Below, piece by piece: positions 14,229 to 22,191 of a DNA stretch of 33,052 bases. A program made the position numbers and the translations under genes. This DNA is from JAYWDA01 sp043779185 (GTDB taxonomy: Bacteria; Bdellovibrionota; Bdellovibrionia; Bdellovibrionales; Bdellovibrionaceae): NCBI GenBank assembly GCA_043779185.1, contig JAYWEQ010000089.1, forward strand, positions 1 to 33,052. The letters run 5' to 3'. Positions within the stretch are counted from its first letter, which is position 1. Every line of letters starts with the position of its first letter. The notes under the pieces were generated by a model. That model was not told the origin of the DNA. It did no database searches and saw only the letters and a program-made list of their open reading frames with translations.

Positions 14229-15097
14229 GCTTTGTCCTTCTTTTTTGAGACATTCACAAAGTGGACGCCTTTACCTATTTCTGATCGAGCCCTCATCCCT
14301 TTTCGCAAAGGGAATACACAAGCGACCATCGTACGCTCATTTTCTTGAACAGCATAGTAAACGCTCATACAACTTTTAAAAACCAGGTAGCTGCCGATTC
14401 CGGCTCCTGGCTGATCCCAGGTGATCGAGTTATGAGCTCCCTCTTCGTAACATTTTCTGATCCGATTCAAAAGCTTTAAAATATTAAGGGTGCCAAACAA
14501 ATCTTCGCAGACAACAACCAACCGGTCGTCTTTTGATCCTACCAACAGGCGACAAGTTTGTTTTTGATCCAATATGATTGAATCCGCCCGATTAGCTCCC
14601 CCTGGAATCGTTCGAAAACCTGCATTAAAAATCGCATTTGTAAAAAGCTCATCGGCAACTAATCGAACATCAGACTCTAAGGTTCCCGATCCGGCCAAAG
14701 TCCTCATATATTCGCCAATCGAATCTAAAATAGCTTCCTTTTCATCGGACTTAAAAAAAGGAATTTCTAACTGGCGCAAGGTTTTTTCAGATTGGACTGT
14801 CACCTTTTCAGGAGTCAAAATAGTGGCTAAAGGAAAATCAAAAAATGAAGCGGGCGCATCCATCATTGCCATGGATGATTTTACTTCAATCTCTTGATGG
14901 GGACTTGTCTCTTGCACGATCTGAGATATATTCCGTTCTAAGGCATAACGCAGAACCTCTTCGGGGGCTGCTTTCTCGCAAATTAGAATTGTTTCTTCTA
15001 AATTTTGCGAAGATTCGTTCTCAGGATTTCGAATCGTTCTGGTCTTAACGTCATCCACACATTTCCTTTGGCTAAAGCGCTGAACGGCCCATATCAT
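14225..15097 (-). CDS. HATPase_c (RsbW/anti-sigma-like) kinase-type protein
   Basis: A 290-residue protein. Residues about 120-265 form a GHKL ATPase domain of the anti-sigma type: N-box VADELFTNAIFNAG (Glu150, Asn154), VVVCEDLFG (Asp199) and G-box GAGIGSYLVF (231-240). There is no histidine-kinase H-box, which fits a serine kinase of the RsbW/SpoIIAB kind. The N-terminal 115 residues, starting ILICEKAAPEEVLRYALERN, have no clear family and could be a degenerate receiver. It is coupled to the STAS/zinc-ribbon gene, which would be its target. AGAGG lies only 3-4 bases before the ATG, so the start is not fully certain. Confidence 0.82.
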   Translation of the reverse strand: MIWAVQRFSQRKCVDDVKTRTIRNPENESSQNLEETILICEKAAPEEVLRYALERNISQIVQETSPHQEIEVKSSMAMMDAPASFFDFPLATILTPEKVTVQSEKTLRQLEIPFFKSDEKEAILDSIGEYMRTLAGSGTLESDVRLVADELFTNAIFNAGFRTIPGGANRADSIILDQKQTCRLLVGSKDDRLVVVCEDLFGTLNILKLLNRIRKCYEEGAHNSITWDQPGAGIGSYLVFKSCMSVYYAVQENERTMVACVFPLRKGMRARSEIGKGVHFVNVSKKKDKA

Positions 15098-15253
15098 TGG
15101 CCTCTTTAATTCTTCGGCTAAGGTCCAGGAACCCTAAAGGTCATTTCTTATTTTGAAACAAGAGATTTGTGAGAGTCCTTTGAAGTTGATAATTTTTCAA
15201 TTTTGAGCGTCAAATCCTTTGTCATAAAAAGTCACATTCAATAAACTCAGCCC

Positions 15254-15508
15254 ATGTTATGTAAACTGAACCTCTATTTAAATGGGCTTTCCTGGTGGGT
15301 TGTCGTCACTGGGGCTTTAACCTTGGGGCTAGCCCCCTTCACCCCGCCTCATCTTTGGAAACACGTTCAGAGTATTTCTAAGGGGCAGCCCCTGAACCCA
15401 TTGGATTATTTTGATTTTGCCTACCATCTGTTCCCATGGCTGGTCTTAGCAGCTAAATCAGGCTTAAAATTATTAAAGCCGCCGCACAGCCCAAAGACTT
15501 TGTCATAA
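15254..15508 (+). CDS. Small membrane protein ('RND transporter'-type annotation)
   Basis: An 84-residue protein with one or two hydrophobic segments: residues 12-28 (LSWWVVVTGALTLGLAP), then HLWKHVQSISKGQPLNPLDYFDF, then a second hydrophobic stretch around 58-72 (LFPWLVLAAKSGLKLL). Short proteins with the pattern LGLAPF.P.PHLW.K and a P-D-FD-H-P-L block are often labelled RND transporter in databases, but they are far too small to be RND pumps; I use the label only as a family pointer. No ribosome site is visible. The last 56 bases overlap the converging oxidoreductase gene. Confidence 0.6.
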   Translation: MLCKLNLYLNGLSWWVVVTGALTLGLAPFTPPHLWKHVQSISKGQPLNPLDYFDFAYHLFPWLVLAAKSGLKLLKPPHSPKTLS

Positions 15509-16718
15509 AAAAACCACCGGAATATGATAAACAAATCCATGTTAACAGTAACATTCCTTGCAGGTAGCGTTTGTCCGCCGTTCTCATAAAACTTGATCCT
15601 AATGAATCAAACTGATGCACGAATTTTCGATCAATAAAATCTTTTAAAATCCACATTAATTTAGAATTGGAAAAAAACCAAGATCCCTTGACCGCTGTGC
15701 ATTTGCCGTCTCCATCAGAGATCAAACTTAAAAAATCTTTTTGAGGTAAAAAAGAGGTCTTGGCCGTACCCCCAAGAAGGGCTTGAATATTGTGCCCAAG
15801 AACTTCAGCTTCCCGTACTGCATAAACACCCGCTCGAGGAACTGGCTTTTCAGGATTCTGGGCTACATCACCCGCTGCAAAAACTTGGCTTTCTGAAGCT
15901 TCTAAAAATTCGTTGATTTGAATAAATGGTCCATGATGCTTCAGTTTCAATTTTTGAATCCAAGGCGCAGGTTGGCCCGACGTTGTCAAAACAGTAAAGT
16001 CCGTCTTCAATTTAGTTTTGTCTGAAAAAATCACTTCTTCAGATGTGATCTCAGTGACCTTTTTTCCAAGATGCAAATGAATCTTACGGCCAGCTAACAA
16101 ATCAGAAATATTTTCTTGGGTCCGCTTTGGAAATCCCGGCAAAAAATTTTCTGAGGCTTCGATCAAGTGAATTTCAGAATTAACACCCAAATGTCGAGAC
16201 CGACTTTCAAAGGCCAGGGAACATTCGATGCCGGCAACGCCCGCCCCAATCACTACGATGGATCGCGATTGGTTTTCAACGCTCTCTTTTTTCAAAAATT
16301 CGGTGAACCTAGCTTGAAATGATTTGATCGGTTTTATCGGAACGGAATAATTCTGAGCGCCCATCATTCCTTGCGATTGTGGAATCGAACCCGTATTAAT
16401 CGAAAGAATATCATACTGCAACTCTTGGCCATTCTTAGTCAGTACTTTCTGATTTTTGAAATCAATATCTACAACAGAGTCCTGCACAAATTCGCCATCG
16501 AATTTTTTGATCAGCGGTAGGAGCGAAATATGAATCTGTTGATCGGTGTAGGCTCCCGAAATAAATCCAGTTAACATGCCGCTATAGGGTGAATCCGCGG
16601 CCTCAGAAATTAAAGTCAGATGAACGCCCTTAAGGTCTTGGACCCGCCAGTTTTTTAGAAGCAAACAGTGAGTATGGCCGCCGCCAATCAAGAGGATTCT
16701 TTGATGAGTCGAATTCAT
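15453..16718 (-). CDS. FAD-dependent NAD(P)H-type oxidoreductase (SelD-N-term-like)
   Basis: A 421-residue flavoprotein of the two-Rossmann disulphide-reductase/NDH-2 superfamily. Motifs are RILLIGGGHTHCLLLKNW (FAD site, residues 8-25), PYSGMLTGFISGAY (44-57), SIVVIGAGVAGIECSLAF (NAD(P) site, 153-170) and VFAAGDVA (279-286). The GGGHTH and PYSGMLTG motifs resemble the subgroup that in some genomes is fused to selenide water dikinase (TIGR03169, from memory). No SelD domain is present here. An unusual hydrophobic tail (about 385-421) may anchor it to the membrane. It lies 8 bases behind the MEDS gene with AGGA as ribosome site, and it overlaps the opposite-strand small membrane protein. Confidence 0.85.
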   Translation of the reverse strand: MNSTHQRILLIGGGHTHCLLLKNWRVQDLKGVHLTLISEAADSPYSGMLTGFISGAYTDQQIHISLLPLIKKFDGEFVQDSVVDIDFKNQKVLTKNGQELQYDILSINTGSIPQSQGMMGAQNYSVPIKPIKSFQARFTEFLKKESVENQSRSIVVIGAGVAGIECSLAFESRSRHLGVNSEIHLIEASENFLPGFPKRTQENISDLLAGRKIHLHLGKKVTEITSEEVIFSDKTKLKTDFTVLTTSGQPAPWIQKLKLKHHGPFIQINEFLEASESQVFAAGDVAQNPEKPVPRAGVYAVREAEVLGHNIQALLGGTAKTSFLPQKDFLSLISDGDGKCTAVKGSWFFSNSKLMWILKDFIDRKFVHQFDSLGSSFMRTADKRYLQGMLLLTWICLSYSGGFFMTKSLGCAAALIILSLI

Positions 16719-16726
16719 TCGAATTC

Positions 16727-17509
16727 CTATAAAGCACTTATATTAAGGAATATATCAGGAATTCCTTTTTGGGAAAAACCATTGCCCTCAATATATTTGG
16801 CTAAATTTTGGTAAACATCACTTTTAAATTTTGTTTTGGTCCCGCTATCGACATGAGCGATCCAATTCAGTCCCATTGATTTTAAATAGCGAATCCAATG
16901 CCGTAAATCATGAAGTGGATCTGGACCGCTTTTATTCATAAACGGATTGTTAAAAATTTCTTGCGTGGTCTGATTCAAGGCGTGAACTTGGGGATGAGCG
17001 TGCAAGGCTCGAAAGCACAAATCAGGAGTCAGGGATTCATCGCAATAAATACAAAGGCAGGTGATAAAATTTGAGTCAAAAAAGTCATTGCATCGCATTT
17101 CATAATCGCTGACTAAATCAATAATGTTCGCATTCGTCGCCTTTTTAATCCATTCCATTTCAGTAGCGATGCGAAACCCGCTAAACCCTTCTGCTTGGGC
17201 CTTGGCTATCGCGATTTTAGCAAAATTCAATCGATCATCGATATTAAATTGACCATCGGTCATGTAGACTTGTTCACCAGAATAAATTTCCAGATTTCCG
17301 TTGGCCAAAGCGACCTCTAAAATGTTTTTTTGCTCTGAAGACAGCGGCCAAAATTGCAAAATCTCTTTCGGCGTAAATCGATCTGTATAGTAATGAACTT
17401 TTTCATTTTTATGAAGACCGTCAATCAGATACGGCCATAAGCAAGACTCTAATAGATTCCAGCTTTTTAAATGGGTGCAATAATGCTTTTTTTCAAAACA
17501 TAAATTCAT
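16727..17509 (-). CDS. MEDS-domain sensory protein
   Basis: A 260-residue protein. Residues about 8-180 match the MEDS (methanogen/methylotroph DcmR sensory) pattern: HLKSWNLLESCLWPYLIDGL, HYYTDRFTPKEIL, YSGEQVYMTDGQFNIDDRL, then GFRIATEMEW, and the YE-x-CN-DFF helix followed by CLCIYCDE. MEDS proteins bind small hydrocarbon-derived or other ligands in signal transduction and often accompany STAS and HATPase proteins. The C-terminal 60 residues have no clear domain. The start follows AAGG by 8 bases. It has a predicted promoter (17530-17558) and is first in a two-gene unit with the FAD oxidoreductase, so it may sense the enzyme's substrate or redox state. Confidence 0.8.
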   Translation of the reverse strand: MNLCFEKKHYCTHLKSWNLLESCLWPYLIDGLHKNEKVHYYTDRFTPKEILQFWPLSSEQKNILEVALANGNLEIYSGEQVYMTDGQFNIDDRLNFAKIAIAKAQAEGFSGFRIATEMEWIKKATNANIIDLVSDYEMRCNDFFDSNFITCLCIYCDESLTPDLCFRALHAHPQVHALNQTTQEIFNNPFMNKSGPDPLHDLRHWIRYLKSMGLNWIAHVDSGTKTKFKSDVYQNLAKYIEGNGFSQKGIPDIFLNISAL

Positions 17510-17529
17510 TTATGGACCTTCAGCTTCAA

Positions 17530-17558
17530 GATATAGCTAAAATCTAGCTTGCTGTCAG
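17530..17558 (-). promoter_or_regulatory. Predicted sigma-70 promoter of MEDS gene
   Basis: On the minus strand, -35 CTGACA (17558-17553) and -10 TATATC (17535-17530) are 17 bases apart. The expected start site lies about 14 bases before the MEDS ATG at 17509. Pattern match only. Confidence 0.5.
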
Positions 17559-17570
17559 GAATGATTTTAC

Positions 17571-18602
17571 CTAAGGACGGCCTAAAGAGATTAGAAAAGG
17601 GTTTTCTTTCTGTAATTCAATAAAATCGCTTTTGGCAGAGATTTGAAGCCATTTATTTTGCACAAGAATTTGACCAATCGCGCCACCTAATGTGTTTCCG
17701 GGACCCAAAAGCACCAAGCGATCGGGACAAAACTCTTTTAAGGCGACGGTGATCGCCGTTGTAAAGTCATAAGGTTGGACGACTTGATGTTGAAAAGTAT
17801 AGTTGAAAATATCATCGCGACTGGTGGCAAACTCAGTCCACAGATGCCCGCGACCATCGATCAAGGGAATTTGCGGACGATGAAATAGATCTTTGGAAAG
17901 AATTTGCCGAGCTTTTTCTGAAGTCTGTTTTAAAAGTGGCGTATGAAAGGCCGCGTGATTGATCAATTGGAAAGGATAGTTTTCAGTTTTTGGAAGTTTT
18001 TTTAACAAAAAATCCAAGGCCTTTTGATGGCCACCAATCACCGCATATCCACCCAATTGGATCGAGATATAAGCTTTGCAGTCAGGTTGCAAATTCACTT
18101 CTTTCAGCGCTGCATGTACTAAATCAACATTGCTTTGCTTGATCATCCAGTTGTCATCGACCAGTGGGTAAATCATCTGTCCACCGATGATTTCATCTTT
18201 CATCATCGAGCCCATGGTATTGATGACTTCAAAAGCTCCATGAACGTTCAAAACTCCGGCGACAGCTAAAGCGATATACCATCCCATGGAATTCCCTGTA
18301 ACCGCGACAATTTCGTATTTTTCAGGATCCAAATTTAAAAAATCACAATAACTGCAGGCATAAATTAACGACGAGGCATGCTCACCCTTGGTGTGCATCT
18401 GGGGTTTAAAGACGGGCTCGTTATCAAGCTCACTCAAGGTTGGCATGCCCAGGGCAGCCCGTTTTTCGTCCATAAGATTAAGAAATTCACTGAAAGCCGG
18501 CCGAAACTTTTTTAAGTATCCCAAAGTTTCTTTGGTGTAGGTCCCGCGCCCTGGACAGATCACGACGACTCGCTCTTTTTTGACCCCTTGCTTTGTCATC
18601 AT
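17571..18602 (-). CDS. Acyl-CoA:ACP acyltransferase-like protein (FabD fold)
   Basis: A 343-residue protein with the malonyl-CoA:ACP transacylase fold. The nucleophile elbow VTGNSMGWYIALAVAG contains Ser105 (GxSxG), and the catalytic histidine is His220 in NHAAFHTPLL. The FabD arginine that grips the malonyl carboxylate (in the usual GQMxxR segment) is not seen at the expected place: the sequence there is MGSMMKDEIIGGQMIYP. The substrate may therefore be another acyl-CoA, such as a branched-chain one. Its ATG overlaps the stop of the 2-oxoacid dehydrogenase gene by 4 bases (ATGA), so the two are tightly coupled and plausibly act in succession. Substrate remains unproven. Confidence 0.8.
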   Translation of the reverse strand: MMTKQGVKKERVVVICPGRGTYTKETLGYLKKFRPAFSEFLNLMDEKRAALGMPTLSELDNEPVFKPQMHTKGEHASSLIYACSYCDFLNLDPEKYEIVAVTGNSMGWYIALAVAGVLNVHGAFEVINTMGSMMKDEIIGGQMIYPLVDDNWMIKQSNVDLVHAALKEVNLQPDCKAYISIQLGGYAVIGGHQKALDFLLKKLPKTENYPFQLINHAAFHTPLLKQTSEKARQILSKDLFHRPQIPLIDGRGHLWTEFATSRDDIFNYTFQHQVVQPYDFTTAITVALKEFCPDRLVLLGPGNTLGGAIGQILVQNKWLQISAKSDFIELQKENPFLISLGRP

Positions 18603-20815
18603 GAAGGAACCTTGATTCCTTTCATTTGAAGAGCGGCTTCAATAATTTCTTCTTTTGAAGGCAAGCCCGCTGCGGCCGCGACGCCCAAAGTAATAAAACA
18701 GTCGTGGGCAGCAATAACTTTGATTTTAGGAAGCGTTTTCATATTTTCCACTATCGATGCGACCAAGGCCTCACTGAAGGATCCAGTTTTTCGACATTCA
18801 TCGACAATCAGAACATTTTTGGAATTTTCAAGCTCTGCGGCTAAGGCCTGATGATTTAAGGGCGCAATCCAGCGCAGATCAATAATTTTACAATGCACGT
18901 TGTATTTTTCTTTCAGGATTTTTTCAGCCTGCCTAGAAAAATAATAGCCATTCCCGTAAGTTAATATTGTTAGATCTTTTCCATCCCCATAAACACCGAA
19001 TTCTCCAATCAAGATTTCATCGGCGCCTGAAGGGTAAGGAAAGGTCCAGCCTTTATCATCGACTTGATGTAAATCTTTTGTCATGTACAAAGCAATGGGC
19101 TCGATAAAAACAATCACGCGGCCTTTTTCATAAGCCTCACGAACACAGGCTCGCATCATTTTTACGGCATCTATTCCATTACTAGGAACCGCGATGATCA
19201 ATCCGGGAATATCGCGAAAAACAGCCAAAGAATTATCATTATGAAAATGCCCGCCAAAGCCTTTTTGATAAGGCAGACCTGCAATCCGCAACACCATGGG
19301 GTTAGTAAACTGCCCTTTGGAAAAGAAGGCCAAGGTGGCGGCTTCGCCTCGGATTTGATCTTCGGCATTATGAACGTAGGCAAGGAATTGAATTTCAGGA
19401 ATTGGTAAAAATCCATTATGAGCTAAACCAATCGCTGCCCCTAAGATGGATTGCTCATCTAATAAAGAATTAAAAACTCTTTTCGCACCAAATTTAGCAA
19501 ATAATCCATCAGTGACATTATAAACGCCGCCTTTTTGCGCGACATCTTCGCCAAAAACCATGGTCTGAGGATAACGAAGCATTAAGTCCGTCAAACCATA
19601 ATTAATTAACTTTGCCATATGTTGAGGCGTCGAAAGTTTTGCGTACTCGCGGCCAAAAGTTTTTTCACGCAATGATTCTTCGGGCGCAGCCGGCGCCATT
19701 TTTTGTTCAACACAAGCGATGACTGTCGAGCGAATATCTTCAGGCTTTAAAAGTTTGGGTCGCTGGATGGCAGCCAGACCCACGTGTTCAACCCGAGCCC
19801 TTTCCCCTTCGTACATTTTTAAAATTTCTTCAGGGGACAGCAATTTATTTTCCAAAATAATTCGGGCCGAATGCAGAAGCGGATCGTTAAATTCCAAAGA
19901 TTCAATTTTTTCTAAAGAATGGTAACTGAATTCCATATCAGAGCCGGCGTGCCCCATCAGTCGAACGGTTTCCATATGTAAGAAGGCCGGTTTGCGGCTG
20001 GATCGAACGGTTTCTTCCAAAGCTTTTGTCTTTTGATAAAGATCTAACAAATTTAAACCGTCGACTTTTAAATATTGAAGCGATGGTTTCGATGAGAAAT
20101 TATTTTCAATCCAGCTTGCTGGCGTCGAAACAGAAATACCCAGACCGTTATCTTCACAAATAAAAATTAAGGGCAACCGCACTTTTTGATAAGCGGTCCA
20201 AGCCGCCGTATTGATCGCCCCTAAGGCGGTCGAGTGATTGGCCGAGGCATCTCCGAAGGAACAGATCACGAGGCTGTCATTCGGCATGAGGCCTTCATGA
20301 CCTAAATCTCGGGCTCGAGTGATTGAAAGCGCCGCTCCGACGGCCTTTGGTAGATGCGAGGCAATGGTGCTGGTTTGTGGAGGAACCATTAATGGTAAAC
20401 TGCCAAAAACTTTATGCCGTCCACCAGCGATCGGTTCGTCACTGGAAGCTGCAAAAGAAAGCATTGTATCGTAGACAGGAGTCGAGCCCGGCCGTTGCTT
20501 GGCCCTTTGAATCATCAAGGCGCCACTGCGATAATGCAAAAAAGCCATATCCGTCGTTCGAAAAACTTTTCCAAAGACGGCGTTCCCTTCATGCCCTGAG
20601 CTTCCGATGGTGTAAAAACATTGATTGGTATTTTTTAAAATACGGGCCCTAAGATCAAGATGTCGACTGATCACTTGGCTTTCAAAAAGATCAATTAGTT
20701 CCGTCGACTTTAAGCCAGAATCCTGCAAATTGACATGCGTCCTGGCCGGTGGAAAGTGGCTGGCTTTAACAAATTTTGTAAAGTTTTCGTCGACGATTTC
20801 TGCTCTGTTATACAT
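18599..20815 (-). CDS. Fused 2-oxoacid dehydrogenase E1 alpha-beta subunit
   Basis: A 738-residue thiamine-diphosphate enzyme. Residues 1-395 correspond to E1 alpha, with the ThDP/Mg motif beginning SFGDASANHSTALGAINTAA (about 186) and ending in EDNGLG. Residues 396-738 correspond to E1 beta (MVFGEDVAQKGGVYNVTDGL, DEQSILGAAIGLAHNG, EIQFLAYVHNAEDQIRGEAA and the C-terminal domain with VDECRKTGSFSEA). Such single-chain E1 proteins decarboxylate pyruvate, branched-chain or related 2-oxoacids; the branched-chain type is the better guess from the sequence. E2 and E3 components are not in this window. I chose ATG 20815; a TTG one codon upstream is possible, and the ribosome site is weak. Coupled to the acyltransferase downstream. 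Confidence 0.92.
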   Translation of the reverse strand: MYNRAEIVDENFTKFVKASHFPPARTHVNLQDSGLKSTELIDLFESQVISRHLDLRARILKNTNQCFYTIGSSGHEGNAVFGKVFRTTDMAFLHYRSGALMIQRAKQRPGSTPVYDTMLSFAASSDEPIAGGRHKVFGSLPLMVPPQTSTIASHLPKAVGAALSITRARDLGHEGLMPNDSLVICSFGDASANHSTALGAINTAAWTAYQKVRLPLIFICEDNGLGISVSTPASWIENNFSSKPSLQYLKVDGLNLLDLYQKTKALEETVRSSRKPAFLHMETVRLMGHAGSDMEFSYHSLEKIESLEFNDPLLHSARIILENKLLSPEEILKMYEGERARVEHVGLAAIQRPKLLKPEDIRSTVIACVEQKMAPAAPEESLREKTFGREYAKLSTPQHMAKLINYGLTDLMLRYPQTMVFGEDVAQKGGVYNVTDGLFAKFGAKRVFNSLLDEQSILGAAIGLAHNGFLPIPEIQFLAYVHNAEDQIRGEAATLAFFSKGQFTNPMVLRIAGLPYQKGFGGHFHNDNSLAVFRDIPGLIIAVPSNGIDAVKMMRACVREAYEKGRVIVFIEPIALYMTKDLHQVDDKGWTFPYPSGADEILIGEFGVYGDGKDLTILTYGNGYYFSRQAEKILKEKYNVHCKIIDLRWIAPLNHQALAAELENSKNVLIVDECRKTGSFSEALVASIVENMKTLPKIKVIAAHDCFITLGVAAAAGLPSKEEIIEAALQMKGIKVPS

Positions 20816-20860
20816 CAATCTAAGGTGCCAGCTTACAGCTTTGAGTCAAGTATTGAAAAT

Positions 20861-20888
20861 TGGCAATGCGCGACTGTTGGACTTGCCA
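20861..20888. repeat. Inverted repeat over gcdH -35 region
   Basis: TGGCAA (20861-20866) and TTGCCA (20883-20888) form a perfect 6-bp inverted repeat with 16 bases between, that is 22 bp from centre to centre, or two helical turns. The right arm is the predicted gcdH -35 box. It lies in the 122-base gap between two divergent metabolic genes and could be a repressor site for both. Short, so chance is possible. Confidence 0.35.
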
Positions 20889-20911
20889 GATTCCCGAGGC
20901 TTTGCGATAAT
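20883..20911 (+). promoter_or_regulatory. Predicted sigma-70 promoter of gcdH
   Basis: The -35 box TTGCCA (20883-20888) and the -10 box GATAAT (20906-20911) each match the consensus at five of six bases and are 17 bases apart. A GAGGAG ribosome site (20927-20932) precedes the ATG at 20938. This is the best-matched promoter in the window. Confidence 0.6.
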
Positions 20912-20937
20912 ATATAGCACCCCAATGAGGAGTATTT

Positions 20938-22110
20938 ATGGCTGTCTATGAGTCTTTAAACTACATGGAAGAAGATTCTCTTTTTTCTGAAGAAGAATTG
21001 ATGGTCCGCAACACAGTTCGCGACTTTGTCACGAAAGAAGTGATGCCGACTTTGCAAGAGGCCAATCGAAAAGAAGAATTTCCAAAACATTTAATTCCGC
21101 GCTTTGCTGAGATGGGTCTGCTGGGTTCAACGATTCAAGGTTACGATTGCCCAGGCTTAGGTCATATTTCCTACGGTCTTTTAATGCAGGAACTAGAGCG
21201 CGCCGATTCAGGAATTCGCTCTTTTTGTTCTGTGCAAGGCGCTTTAGTGATGTATCCGATTTTTGCTTACGGGTCCGAAGCTCAGAAGAAAAAATATCTC
21301 TCTAAACTAGCAAAGGCCGAATTGATTGGCTGCTTTGGTTTAACAGAGCCTGATGCCGGATCGAATCCAGGCGGAATGCTCACTCGAGCTGAAAAAGTAA
21401 AAGGTGGTTATAAAATCACCGGCAATAAAATGTGGATCACTAACGGTTGCATTGCAGACATCGCCATTGTTTGGGCCAAGCTTGATGGAAAAGTAAAAGG
21501 CTTTATTGTTGAAAAAGGCATGGACGGATTTACGACCAGCACCATGAAAGGCAAATTTTCTTTACGAGTCAGTACAACGTCTGAACTTCACCTGCAAAAT
21601 TGTTTTGTTCCAGAAGATAATATGCTGCCCAATATTGAAGGCCTTAAAGGTCCCTTGGGATGCTTAACCCAAGCTCGCTACGGAATCGCTTGGGGTGTTG
21701 TCGGAGCGGCAAATGCTTGTTACCACACCGCTCTTCATTACTCGAAAGAACGAGTGATTTTTGAAAAAGATAAACCCCTTGCAGCCTACCAACTTCCGCA
21801 AGGAAAACTGGTTAAAATGGTGCAAGAAATTACCAAGGGTCAGTTGCTCGCTTTACAGATGGGCCGCTTGAAAGAATCTGGTCGAATACATCCTCACCAT
21901 GTTTCCTTGGTTAAAATGAATAATTGTCGTATGGCTTTGGATGTTGCGCGCGATGCTCGCGATTTACTGGGAGCCAACGGGATCATCGATGAATATCCAG
22001 TGATTCGGCACATGATGAATTTGGAAACAGTGAATACTTATGAAGGCACTGAGGACATTCATCGACTTGTTGTCGGACAACAGATTACGGGTATTGCAGC
22101 GTTCCGCTAA
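20938..22110 (+). CDS. gcdH: Glutaryl-CoA dehydrogenase
   Basis: A 390-residue FAD enzyme of the acyl-CoA dehydrogenase family that oxidises and decarboxylates glutaryl-CoA to crotonyl-CoA in lysine, tryptophan and hydroxylysine breakdown. It lines up closely with mammalian GCDH: RADSGIRSFCSVQGALVMYP carries Arg94 and Ser98, the substrate-carboxylate residues. GCFGLTEPDAGSNPGGM, WITNGCIADIAIVW, GKFSLRVSTTSELHL and TYEGTEDIHRLVVGQQITG follow, with catalytic Glu369. These residues separate GCDH from other acyl-CoA dehydrogenases, so confidence in the function is high. It is transcribed away from the fused E1 gene. A hairpin and T tract follow 54 bases after the stop. Confidence 0.95.
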   Translation: MAVYESLNYMEEDSLFSEEELMVRNTVRDFVTKEVMPTLQEANRKEEFPKHLIPRFAEMGLLGSTIQGYDCPGLGHISYGLLMQELERADSGIRSFCSVQGALVMYPIFAYGSEAQKKKYLSKLAKAELIGCFGLTEPDAGSNPGGMLTRAEKVKGGYKITGNKMWITNGCIADIAIVWAKLDGKVKGFIVEKGMDGFTTSTMKGKFSLRVSTTSELHLQNCFVPEDNMLPNIEGLKGPLGCLTQARYGIAWGVVGAANACYHTALHYSKERVIFEKDKPLAAYQLPQGKLVKMVQEITKGQLLALQMGRLKESGRIHPHHVSLVKMNNCRMALDVARDARDLLGANGIIDEYPVIRHMMNLETVNTYEGTEDIHRLVVGQQITGIAAFR

Positions 22111-22163
22111 AAATATTTCACATTTAAATCATTGAACGACGCAGTGACTTTGGAACAAACTTT

Positions 22164-22191
22164 GACCTCCTTCAAACTTGGAGGTCTTTTG
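22164..22191 (+). terminator. Hairpin and T tract after gcdH, overlapping CAP-gene start
   Basis: GACCTCC (22164-22170) and GGAGGTC (22180-22186) form a perfect 7-bp stem with a 9-base loop, followed by TTTTGTTTG. This looks like the intrinsic terminator of gcdH. The 3' arm is also the only ribosome site (GGAGG) for the next gene, so the hairpin would hide that site in any read-through transcript. Confidence 0.65.

Noticed and set aside
20323..20652. Plus-strand frames of 60-109 codons opposite the fused E1 gene
   Set aside because: They lie wholly antisense to clear ThDP-enzyme sequence and have no family features.
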